A stretch of DNA of 64,000 bases from Alteribacter keqinensis (GTDB taxonomy: Bacteria > Bacillota > Bacilli > Bacillales > Salisediminibacteriaceae). Under the pieces are notes generated by a model, which saw only the letters and a program-made list of their open reading frames with translations, had not been told where the DNA came from and made no database searches. Numbering within the stretch: position 1 is the stretch's first letter; each line of letters starts with the position of its first letter. Below, in pieces: positions 1-8,063 of the stretch. The stretch lies in the NCBI RefSeq assembly GCF_003710255.1, contig NZ_RHIB01000004.1, forward strand, positions 62,001 through 126,000, in the 5' to 3' direction. The translations under genes were made by a program, and so were the position numbers.

Positions 1-2
1 CA

Positions 3-113
3 GCTGAGTTGATGGAGATCGACGAGAGCGTATTTTCTAGGTTACTGCGTAAAGAACTAGAGCACGAGCAAAAGGCATGGATAATTGAACAAATCACACG
101 CTTGTGCGATTAA
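3..113 (+). CDS. C-terminal fragment of an unidentified element gene
   Basis: The frame is open from the window edge to a TAA at 111-113 and gives 36 residues rich in charged amino acids (Glu, Lys, Arg). It ends 22 bases before the start of the HTH gene and in the same direction, so it is probably the upstream gene of the element's replication operon. The fragment is too short to assign to a family. Confidence 0.5.
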   Translation, partial: AELMEIDESVFSRLLRKELEHEQKAWIIEQITRLCD

Positions 114-135
114 CGAAGGGAGGTGACAGGAAGAT

Positions 136-420
136 ATGAGCGTCAGAATCGAATTACCGGAACACACCTGTTTAGTGCATCGAGATGATCTGAAAGGCGT
201 TTTAAAGGAAGTATTCCTTGAAATAAAAGAGGAATACGATGCTAGCGAGGTTATGACGATCAAGGAAACAGCTACATACCTAAAGGTGAGTGTTCCTGTC
301 GTGAGGGATATGATTGCTGGTAATGAAATACCTTATTTCAGACGAGGCCAGGTTATAAGGCTGAAGCGGTCTGATATAAAAAACTGGATGAAAGGGGAGG
401 TGGGGGGTCAGCATGGTTGA
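136..420 (+). CDS. Excisionase-family helix-turn-helix protein
   Basis: This 94-residue protein has a C-terminal MerR-like/excisionase winged HTH (HTH_17 type, about residues 40-90). Its pattern is MTIKETATYLKVS, then a second helix (VPVVRDMI), a wing with FRRGQVIRLKRSDI, and a terminal Trp-Met. Such proteins act as Xis-type DNA-bending factors or small regulators of mobile elements. A GGGAGG stretch 11-16 bases upstream supports the ATG start. The stop overlaps the next start by 8 bases, placing it in one operon with the primase. Whether it is the excisionase or a replication regulator cannot be told from sequence. Confidence 0.72.
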   Translation: MSVRIELPEHTCLVHRDDLKGVLKEVFLEIKEEYDASEVMTIKETATYLKVSVPVVRDMIAGNEIPYFRRGQVIRLKRSDIKNWMKGEVGGQHG

Positions 421-1285
421 TTACGATTGTTCCTCCATTGTCATCTGTTCGTCAGAGGAAGAACCTACACTAAGAGCGGCGCTAGGGTACGCAAATCTGC
501 TTAACTGGGCTGTTTTCCCTGTTCACTCAATTGAAGATGGGCGTTGTACATGCAATAAAGCATGTACAAGCCCTGGAAAGCACCCGAAGACCCTCAATGG
601 TGTTAAGGCAGCTACAGCCCAAACAGATAAAATCATTAACATGTTCTCAGGAGTAACGCAATCAAATATAGGTATTGCTACAGGAGGCCAGAGTGGATTC
701 TTCGTCTTAGACATAGATTCGAAGCACGGAGGAATGGAGTCCCTAGCTGAACTGACAAATTCCTATGGAAAGATGCCTCGCACTGTTAAGGCTAAAACAG
801 GAGGTAATGGCTACCATTATCTGTTCCAGCATCAATACGGAATCCGTAACAAAACAAATATACTACCGGGGATTGATATCAGGGGGGATGGCGGCTATAT
901 CGTCGTCCCGCCTTCTAAGCATAACAGTGGTAAAAAGTATACCTGGGAGGTAAGTGGCAAACCGCACCAGACTCCAATAGCCCAAGCCCCGGGATGGTTA
1001 CTGGATATAATAATCGAACCTGAAGGAAAACGAACAAAGAGAAAGCCTTCCTCTTACTGGTCAGATTTACTTAGTGGTGTGCGTGAAGGGCAACGGAACA
1101 TCGCGGCAGCATCATTATCAGGATATCTGTTCAGAAATATAGATCCGATCCTAGTTCCCGATATAATGCACCTTTGGAATGAAGCAAGAGTAAACCCGCC
1201 CTTAAAAGCGATTGAATTGGAACGAGTGCTCAACTCTGTAGCCAAGCTGGAATTCAAGAGACGACAAAAGGAGGGGAGTGAATGA
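413..1285 (+). CDS. Prim-Pol domain DNA primase/polymerase
   Basis: This 290-residue protein matches the bifunctional primase/polymerase (Prim-Pol) family of phages, plasmids and integrative elements. Visible hallmarks are the metal-binding DxD in FFVLDIDSKHG (about residues 97-107), the GGNGYHYLF segment with its conserved His, and GIDIRGDGGYIVVPPS further on. The C-terminal 70 residues (from about RNIAAASLSGYLF) resemble the PriCT accessory helical domain. It likely makes primers for element replication. The helicase portion found fused in some relatives is absent; the next gene may supply that role. Its stop overlaps the following ATG as ATGA (1282-1285), indicating translational coupling. 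Confidence 0.85.
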   Translation: MVDYDCSSIVICSSEEEPTLRAALGYANLLNWAVFPVHSIEDGRCTCNKACTSPGKHPKTLNGVKAATAQTDKIINMFSGVTQSNIGIATGGQSGFFVLDIDSKHGGMESLAELTNSYGKMPRTVKAKTGGNGYHYLFQHQYGIRNKTNILPGIDIRGDGGYIVVPPSKHNSGKKYTWEVSGKPHQTPIAQAPGWLLDIIIEPEGKRTKRKPSSYWSDLLSGVREGQRNIAAASLSGYLFRNIDPILVPDIMHLWNEARVNPPLKAIELERVLNSVAKLEFKRRQKEGSE

Positions 1286-2745
1286 ACTATGTAAATGCTC
1301 TGAAAGAATTAGCAGATGATAATGGTTCCCTCATTGAATGGGGGGAACCAATAGGCTTTGATGATTATAAGCTTCCTGAATTCAATACAGCAATATTCCC
1401 GGAATGGCTAGGGAACTTTGTAGAAGGGGTAGCAGAATCCACACAAACCCCGAAAGATGCTTCTGGAATAGCTGCAATTTCAATACTATCAACGATACTG
1501 GCAAGAAAGTATGAGGTCAAAATCGTCGATGGATGGATAGAGACGTTAAACACATATACTGTAATGGCATTGGGGTCGGCTAATCGTAAATCATCTGTCC
1601 TAAAAAGCTTTATCCAGCCTGTGATGGAGTATGAGCGAGAGCAAACACAACTACTGAAATCGGAGGTAGCTAAACAGCAACAGTGGTTCCAGGCGAAACA
1701 GAAACGAATTGAAAAGCTTGAAAAGGACTATGCAAGGAGCAACGACCCACAGATAATGGATGAAATCTTTTCAGTTCGAGAAGAAATTGAAACAGCGCCA
1801 ATAGTCACTTTGCCTTCATTTATCACCGCTGACTCAACCCCCGAGAAGCTGGCTGACTTAATGGCCAAAAATAATGAAAAGATATCAATCTTATCCGCAG
1901 AAGGGGCGGAAGTATTTCAAATGATGGCGGGGCGCTATGCAAAGTCATCTAATCTTGACATTTATTTAAAAGGTCATTCAGCTGACAACGTGTCGATCGA
2001 TCGGATTGGAAGAGAGCCTATAAAACTGCACGACCCAACGCTGACGATCGGATTGTTTGTTCAGCCTTCTGTGGTAAAAGAGATTCCTTCGACTTTTCAA
2101 GACAGGGGCTTAACTCAACGATTTTTATATTCATTTCCGGTATCGAAAGTAGGCTACAGAGAGATAGAGCCTAAAGGGATGCTTGAAACCGATAAAACGA
2201 ATTTTGATATCCATATAAACAAGCTGCTGCAATTAGGAGGCAACACTCCGGTGCATTTAACTCTGGATAAGGAAGCGAAAAGTTATGAGGTACATATGCG
2301 TACTGAAATTGAAAAGATGCTTAGAGAGGATGAACTGCCTGAAGGCTTTAAGGGATGGATAGGTAAGTTGGCTGGTCAGATCATTAGGGTAGCCGGACTT
2401 TTACATGTTGCTGAACACGTTGGTGGCGCCATTCCTCCAGATCTTAGGATTGATACCTTGAAAAGAGCAGATGCATTAAGAGGTTATTTCATTCAGCATG
2501 CTAAAAAAGCACATGGGGTCATGGGTGTAAGCGAAAGCGATGCAGATGCGAGATACTTGTTAAAGAAAATAAAAGAGCAGAACCGGCAAGTGGTGGATTA
2601 TCGAACTATTCAAGTCTTAACGAACAAAAGGTTCAAAAAATCAGATGAGTTCAAACATACTCTACAGAACCTCGAAAGAAGGGGATTTATCCAGTTGGCT
2701 AAGAAAGGAAAGAAAACCATAATCCACGTACATCCGGATTTATAA
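1282..2745 (+). CDS. DUF3987 family replication-associated protein
   Basis: This 487-residue protein resembles the DUF3987 (YfjI-like) family that accompanies Prim-Pol primases in phages and islands. The N-terminal half has the pattern of a P-loop-like ATPase (segment MALGSANRKSSVLKS, about residues 93-107), followed by a charged helical segment (about residues 115-165). A C-terminal winged-helix-like part follows. The P-loop is not a clean GxxxxGK[ST], so ATPase activity is uncertain. It is translationally coupled to the primase by an ATGA overlap and probably acts as a helicase or loader in element replication. Confidence 0.75.
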   Translation: MNYVNALKELADDNGSLIEWGEPIGFDDYKLPEFNTAIFPEWLGNFVEGVAESTQTPKDASGIAAISILSTILARKYEVKIVDGWIETLNTYTVMALGSANRKSSVLKSFIQPVMEYEREQTQLLKSEVAKQQQWFQAKQKRIEKLEKDYARSNDPQIMDEIFSVREEIETAPIVTLPSFITADSTPEKLADLMAKNNEKISILSAEGAEVFQMMAGRYAKSSNLDIYLKGHSADNVSIDRIGREPIKLHDPTLTIGLFVQPSVVKEIPSTFQDRGLTQRFLYSFPVSKVGYREIEPKGMLETDKTNFDIHINKLLQLGGNTPVHLTLDKEAKSYEVHMRTEIEKMLREDELPEGFKGWIGKLAGQIIRVAGLLHVAEHVGGAIPPDLRIDTLKRADALRGYFIQHAKKAHGVMGVSESDADARYLLKKIKEQNRQVVDYRTIQVLTNKRFKKSDEFKHTLQNLERRGFIQLAKKGKKTIIHVHPDL

Positions 2746-2945
2746 ATGGTACTACAGTTACTACAAAGGTTTCGAGCCATTGATAGTAAAGAGCGGAGGG
2801 AGTAGGAAGTTTGTTCCTACTCCTTCCTACACTTACTACAATGAGCTGAAGTAGGAAATGTAGCATGATGTAGTAAACGTGCTGGAACGCTCATTCGATA
2901 GTGGATACAGGTGTTTGATCCTAATGTAGTCAATGTAGTACAGAA
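2746..2945. repeat. Iteron-like cluster of TACTACA/TGTAGTA and GTAGGAA repeats
   Basis: Immediately downstream of the replication genes, short repeats cluster in both orientations. TACTACA-type copies are at 2750-2756, 2759-2765 and 2834-2840, and TGTAGT-type copies at 2869-2874, 2925-2930 and 2934-2939. GTAGGAA or its complement TTCCTAC occurs at 2802-2808, 2814-2820, 2824-2830 and 2851-2857. The 2802-2820 pair makes a 7-bp stem with a 5-base loop and no T-run. This looks like an iteron region, so an element replication origin is the natural inference, but it is not proved. Confidence 0.6.
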
Positions 2946-3013
2946 AGAGAATAAGTTGTCTTTGCAACGACAAACTTCCCTAATGATTTAGGTAAAAAAA
3001 GGTGGAATCGTGG

Positions 3014-3568
3014 ATGGGTGGATCTGGATCTGGTATTTATGGTGCTCGCTTAAAGGAACCTAAAATCACTGTGGAACAATGTAAGTCCTTAAAGATCGAT
3101 CAAGTGAAGAACATTATTGACCCAAATACAAGAGAACTGCCAATGCGTATAGATAAAGATGGTGAATCACAGAACCAAGTGCTTGGTATTGACTGGACTG
3201 ATTGTAATTTCGGAGGTAAGAGGCCGTGGTTTGTATGTCCAGGGTGTGAAGACAGAAAAGGGAAGCTTTACTTTAGGCACGAAGAATTCTTATGTAGAAC
3301 ATGTCATGACTTAGCGTACCGCCGTACGCAAATCTCAGGGGATCGAGTGTCGGAATTAGACTGGAAGATACAAAAAGTCTGTCGTAGGTTAGGTATCTTG
3401 GACGAAGGTTGGTTGAATAATGTCATCCCTCTTATTAAACCAAAAAACATGCATCAAACGGTGTATTTTAGACTTCTTATAATTTTAATGTACCTGAAAG
3501 AGAAGAGGACTCAGGAGCAAATCAGAAAATGGAAAAATTTTAGGTGGATGTATTGTAAATATTCTTAG
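3014..3568 (+). CDS. Zinc-ribbon protein of mobile elements, unknown function
   Basis: This protein of about 184 residues has a Gly/Ser-rich N-terminus (MGGSGSGIYG) and a central four-Cys zinc ribbon: CPGC near residues 70-73 and CRTCH near residues 95-99, followed by DLAYRRTQ. Similar unnamed proteins recur in phages and integrative islands; their role is unknown. The start at 3014 is preferred because AAAGGTGG (2998-3005) lies at normal distance; a GTG at 3002 would overlap that site. The C-terminus (from about residue 150) is basic and helical. It may bind DNA, but that is only inference. Confidence 0.65.
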   Translation: MGGSGSGIYGARLKEPKITVEQCKSLKIDQVKNIIDPNTRELPMRIDKDGESQNQVLGIDWTDCNFGGKRPWFVCPGCEDRKGKLYFRHEEFLCRTCHDLAYRRTQISGDRVSELDWKIQKVCRRLGILDEGWLNNVIPLIKPKNMHQTVYFRLLIILMYLKEKRTQEQIRKWKNFRWMYCKYS

Positions 3569-3622
3569 TATGAGTTGCTAATTTGTGGAGCCATAAAAAT
3601 AAGTGGCCTTTATTCAAAAAAA

Positions 3623-3656
3623 CTGTATTGTGTTGCGATACACGATACAGTATAAT
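3623..3656 (+). promoter_or_regulatory. SigA-type promoter overlapped by a 28-bp palindromic operator
   Basis: TTGTGT (3628-3633), a 17-base spacer and a perfect TATAAT (3651-3656) form a promoter for the 1357-residue gene. An inverted repeat at 3623-3650 (arms CTGTATTGTGT and ACACGATACAG, one mismatch) covers the -35 and the spacer. Because the gene itself begins with an XRE/HigA-type HTH, autorepression at this site is likely. Confidence 0.7.
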
Positions 3657-3704
3657 CGATTTATATACTAGAATTGGATAAATTAACCAAAGGAGGTTAG
3701 GTAT

Positions 3705-6700
3705 ATGGATAAAAGGGTTGATATTGGAACTTCAATTGGTTCCTATATTAAAGAAACTGTTATTCCTAAAAACATGTCTGTAAAGGCAGCAGCAGAGATA
3801 CTTGGAGTAGGGCGGCCTGCACTCTCAAACCTTCTCAATAATCGTGCCTCACTTTCAGCTGATATGGCAGCGCGTATGGAAAGAGCGTTTGGGATTAGTG
3901 CACGTGATTTACTGGATATGCAAGCAGAATATAAGACTAAGAGTTCGAAAGAGAAAGGAATCACGGCTTCTACAAGAGCCTATGTACCACCTTTTATGCA
4001 ATTTAAAGCAAATGATATTGAAGAATGGGCTTCAAATATCAAAGCTAGGACACGTTTTGCGGTGTTTCTTCGTACCCTTATAAATTCAACTGGGTTAAAA
4101 ATTAAGAGTATAGATTTTCCTGGGAATGATGATGCTGAGCGTCCTGGATGGGACGGATTCCTAGAAACTGAGGAAGGAACGCCTTGGATTCCTGCTGGCC
4201 TGTCAGGTTGGGAGTTTGGAACTAATAAGGAACCAAAGAAGAAAGCGGATAAAGATTTTAATAAGAGTGTTGAACAAAACACACTCGCTGTGCGTTTAGA
4301 AACAACATTCGTTTTTGTAACACCTATCCGATGGCATGGTAAAGATAAGTGGAGGAAAGAGAGACAAGAGGAAAATAAGTGGAAAGAAGTGTTAGTTTTT
4401 GACTCAAGTGATTTGGAACAATGGGTTGAACAATCGATTCCGGGACAGGCATGGCTTGCTAATGAAATGGGGGTTTCAGCTGAAGGCGTAATATCACTGG
4501 ATGAGTGTTGGAGGCGGTGGGTTGTGGACACAGATCCACAGCTCTCCCAGAATTTTTTTGATCCTATTGTAGAAAAATCAAAGAATATTGTTTTGGAGAA
4601 GCTAACTATATGGGAACCGATAACGATTGCAAGTGATTCAAATGACGAGGCTTTAGCGTATGTATATAGTCTGTTTTCATGCAATGATCTTGACCTGACA
4701 AGGTTTCGTGACAGAATAGCGGTGTTCACTAAACCCGGAGTATTATCTAAGCTAGCAGCAAAACCTTCAGATTTCATTGCTGTAATAACAAACCGGGAAG
4801 TAGAACATGAGTTAGCCCCACTTAAAAAAAATCTGCGTTCAATTATTCTATATCCACGAGGGGCGACGAATGCAGAAGTAGATGTTACTCTTGAGCCGCT
4901 AATTTATGAACACTTTAGCAATGGTTTAGAAACAATGGGATACAATCGTGATCAAATTATGAGGTTAAGTCATGAATCGGGTAGATCACTCACTGTCTTG
5001 AGACGTCGCCTTTCTAATCTCGAGGCAATTCGTACTCCCGAGTGGGCGTCTGATAAAGAAATAGTCACTACTCTCAAAAACTTTGTCTTCGCTGGAGCTT
5101 GGGAAACTAGGAATGAGTCAGATAGGTTAATTCTTTCTCTTCTAGCAAGTGACGTAGAATACGAAAATCTGGAAGATCAATTTGTTGATCTAATCTCGTC
5201 AAATAATAGTCCGGTTTGGTCAATTGGGCATATGCGAGGATTAGTTTCAAAGATGGATGCTTTGTATGCCATAAACAGAAGAATATCAAGTGGGGATATC
5301 GAACGGTTTCTACATGTTGCATATTTAGTTCTTTCCGAGGATGATCCATCATTGGATCTTCCGGAAAATAAAAGATGGGCTGCTAATATATACGGAAAAA
5401 CGAGAGAAATATCCTCTACACTGAGAAAAGGAATAAGTGAAACACTAGTTCTTCTTGCAGTTCACGGTAATTCGCTTTTCCTAGAAAGAACGGGGAATCA
5501 CATTAGTTCTAAGATTGAAATGTTGGTTAGGTCTCTTTTAAGTCCTCTAACAACCCGCAAGTTGGAGGCTCAATCAGAGGATTTACCCTTGTACGCAGAA
5601 GCTGCCCCTGAGATGTTCCTACAGATTCTAGAAGATGATTTAAGCGCTGATGCACCTCAATCACTTGATCTTATGAGACCTGTAGATTCAGGAATATTTG
5701 GGCGAAATCCAAGAACTGGCTTACTTTGGGCTTTGGAGAGTTTAGCGTGGTCACCAGAGTATCTTATGAGAGTGGTTAAAATTCTGGCTGAGCTTTCTAA
5801 GAGAGAAATAGAGGATAATTGGGTTAACAAACCAGGAGAAACTCTAAAGTCGATATTTCGATGCTGGATGCCACAAACTGCAGCATCATTTGAAGAACGA
5901 ATCTCTGCATTTGAATATTTAGTTAGAGAATATCCTGAAATTTCGTGGTCTCTGTGTCTTGAACAGTTCAATGGTCAATCTAAAATCGGATCTTTTAGCT
6001 ACAAACCTCGATGGCGTTCAGAAGCTCATGGCGCAGGAGAGCCGGTGGGAGGCAATGAACGTTACGGTTTTTCTAAGGTAGCACTTGAATTTGCGTTAAA
6101 TTGGGAAAAGTACACAGTTAACATGCTTTGTGATCTTGTTTCCTGCATGAGAAATATCCCTAAGAAATCCCAAGAATGCATTTGGGATATTATTGAAAAT
6201 TGGGGTGCGACTGCAAGTGAATCCGAAAAATCAATCCTGCGTGAGAAAGTTAGAACGAGTGTACTCGTACATCAATCTAGTTTGAATAATGTGAAGGGGG
6301 GGGATGATGAGAGAGCTACAATAATATTTAATAATTTGGAGCCGAATAATATCATTTTGCGACACGAGTGGCTGTTTAAAAATCTTTGGGTTGATGAATC
6401 TTTTATTGAACTCTTTGACGATAATCTTGACTATGAAGGACGTTCTAGAAGGATTGAAACCTTAAGACTAGAAGCTCTCACAGCAATAAAATCTGAACTA
6501 GGCTTACAAGGTATACTCGAAATTGCGGGCCGTGGTGAATGTGCAAGGATTATTGGAGAGCTCCTAACCGACATGATTACGGATCAACAAGAGATAAGAA
6601 AACTTGTTGATGAGATCTTAAGTGTATGCTCTTTTGAAGATTCGCCAATTTGTAAATCTGTTGTTTCAGGAATATTCCGGGGAATAGTGAGTCAGGGTAA

Positions 6701-7778
6701 GGTAGGGCTCCTTTCACAGATTATTAATAAACGTAAACCTAGTAATGCTGTTTCCCTGTTAATACAAGCACCATTCGTGAAAAATGTTTGGGAGATTGTT
6801 GAGGATCTTGAGGCCACAGTTCAGGTGGAGTACTGGAAAAAGATAACCCCACAATGGCTCGGACATGCAGATCAAGAAGAAATACATTATGCTATTGACC
6901 AACTTATCAGAGTGGATCGACCTAGAGCTGCTTTTAAAAATATTCAGTACAATCTTAAAGCAATCCCACCTAAACTTTTATTCAGACTGGTTTCGGCAAT
7001 AGCATCCATTCAAAGTGAGCCAGAAGGAAATTACATGTTAGACAGTTACCATGTAGTCAAGGCTTTAAAATGCTTAACAGACAGCGGGGAAATTACTGTT
7101 GATAAGATGGCGGAATTGGAGTTTCAATTTATTGATGCATTCTCGAGAGAAGAAGACACAATCCCTAATCTCGAAAAGCACTTGGAAGATAATCCTGAAC
7201 TTTTTGTTCAAGCAATAGTGATGGCGTATAAAAGAGATGATGGAAATGAAGATCCAATAGAATTTCGTCCAAAAAATCAGCATGTAAAGGAACAACTTGC
7301 AAACGCAGCATTTCAACTTCTTGACAAATTATCATTTATTCCTGGGCATAATAGTGAAGGTGAATTAGATTCTGAACTGATTATAAAGTGGGTAAAAAAA
7401 GTTAGGCAATTGTCATTAGAGCTCTCTAGGAAAGACATATGTGATGTTTGTATCGGTAATTTGTTTTCGAAAGCTCCGATAGGTGAAGATGGTATTTGGC
7501 CGTGTCAACCAGTTCGTATAGCTCTCAATAATATTTTAAACGATAGGATATCTAGAGGATTGATGACAGGTATGTATAATTCTCGCGGTGCTCATTGGAG
7601 AAAGAATGGTGGTGACGACGAGAGAATATTGGCGGCTAAGTATGAAACTTGGGCTAAAGCACTGGAATTTAGCTACCCTCAAGTAGCAGCATTTTTAAAG
7701 AGGATGGAGAAGTCCTATATGACCGATGCTGTAGAAGAAGATTATAGGGCAAAGGTGGAAAAACGGCTGCTCTATTAA
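3705..7778 (+). CDS. Large HTH/nuclease-like defence-type protein (XRE HTH fused to restriction-like domain)
   Basis: This 1357-residue protein begins with a HigA/XRE-type HTH (about residues 10-70; SVKAAAEILGVGRPALSNLL). A region of about residues 105-255 follows, with PGWDGFLE (D148), WEFGT (E169) and Lys-rich KADKDFNK, then FVFVTPIRW and SDLEQWVEQ. The spaced Asp, Glu and Lys residues recall a PD-(D/E)xK restriction-like core. After it comes ITIASDSNDEALAYVYSLF, where STAND-type proteins would have a P-loop, but no GKS/T is present. The last 900 residues are helical and repeat-like. It is probably an autoregulated anti-phage effector; no characterised homologue is recalled. AAAGGAGG at 3688-3695 supports the start. 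Confidence 0.6.
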   Translation: MDKRVDIGTSIGSYIKETVIPKNMSVKAAAEILGVGRPALSNLLNNRASLSADMAARMERAFGISARDLLDMQAEYKTKSSKEKGITASTRAYVPPFMQFKANDIEEWASNIKARTRFAVFLRTLINSTGLKIKSIDFPGNDDAERPGWDGFLETEEGTPWIPAGLSGWEFGTNKEPKKKADKDFNKSVEQNTLAVRLETTFVFVTPIRWHGKDKWRKERQEENKWKEVLVFDSSDLEQWVEQSIPGQAWLANEMGVSAEGVISLDECWRRWVVDTDPQLSQNFFDPIVEKSKNIVLEKLTIWEPITIASDSNDEALAYVYSLFSCNDLDLTRFRDRIAVFTKPGVLSKLAAKPSDFIAVITNREVEHELAPLKKNLRSIILYPRGATNAEVDVTLEPLIYEHFSNGLETMGYNRDQIMRLSHESGRSLTVLRRRLSNLEAIRTPEWASDKEIVTTLKNFVFAGAWETRNESDRLILSLLASDVEYENLEDQFVDLISSNNSPVWSIGHMRGLVSKMDALYAINRRISSGDIERFLHVAYLVLSEDDPSLDLPENKRWAANIYGKTREISSTLRKGISETLVLLAVHGNSLFLERTGNHISSKIEMLVRSLLSPLTTRKLEAQSEDLPLYAEAAPEMFLQILEDDLSADAPQSLDLMRPVDSGIFGRNPRTGLLWALESLAWSPEYLMRVVKILAELSKREIEDNWVNKPGETLKSIFRCWMPQTAASFEERISAFEYLVREYPEISWSLCLEQFNGQSKIGSFSYKPRWRSEAHGAGEPVGGNERYGFSKVALEFALNWEKYTVNMLCDLVSCMRNIPKKSQECIWDIIENWGATASESEKSILREKVRTSVLVHQSSLNNVKGGDDERATIIFNNLEPNNIILRHEWLFKNLWVDESFIELFDDNLDYEGRSRRIETLRLEALTAIKSELGLQGILEIAGRGECARIIGELLTDMITDQQEIRKLVDEILSVCSFEDSPICKSVVSGIFRGIVSQGKVGLLSQIINKRKPSNAVSLLIQAPFVKNVWEIVEDLEATVQVEYWKKITPQWLGHADQEEIHYAIDQLIRVDRPRAAFKNIQYNLKAIPPKLLFRLVSAIASIQSEPEGNYMLDSYHVVKALKCLTDSGEITVDKMAELEFQFIDAFSREEDTIPNLEKHLEDNPELFVQAIVMAYKRDDGNEDPIEFRPKNQHVKEQLANAAFQLLDKLSFIPGHNSEGELDSELIIKWVKKVRQLSLELSRKDICDVCIGNLFSKAPIGEDGIWPCQPVRIALNNILNDRISRGLMTGMYNSRGAHWRKNGGDDERILAAKYETWAKALEFSYPQVAAFLKRMEKSYMTDAVEEDYRAKVEKRLLY

Positions 7779-7827
7779 ATTTTGTTCCTAACATGTAATG
7801 AAAGCATTCTCTCTATTAATACAGTCT

Positions 7828-7856
7828 AAAACCTCGTATGTAAATACGGGGTTTTT
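7828..7856 (+). terminator. Intrinsic terminator after the HTH/nuclease gene
   Basis: Arms AAACCTCGTAT (7828-7838) and ATACGGGGTTT pair through 11 positions with one G-T, followed by a T-run. Confidence 0.75.
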
Positions 7857-8063
7857 CCGTTGTCGTTTATTCTATTCATCTAATTAATTGAACATAAACC
7901 ATTTAATTATTCTTAAAATTCAGGTAAGGTGAGAGGGGATAGTTACCGCCAATTTTTGGTTAATAGCAGGATATTTAGCCTGGTGCAAAATGTATAAGAT
8001 ACCTCAAGCAAAATAACTGGGGGAAGGAGCATTTACGGGCCTAAACCTCAACAGGAGGATTTT

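Noticed and set aside
2802-2820. Hairpin GTAGGAA/TTCCTAC as a terminator
   Set aside because: No T-run follows; it fits better as part of the iteron repeats.
3980-4777. 265-codon minus-strand frame inside the HTH/nuclease gene
   Set aside because: It lies entirely within a coding region with strong motifs, lacks a ribosome binding site and has no recognisable domain.
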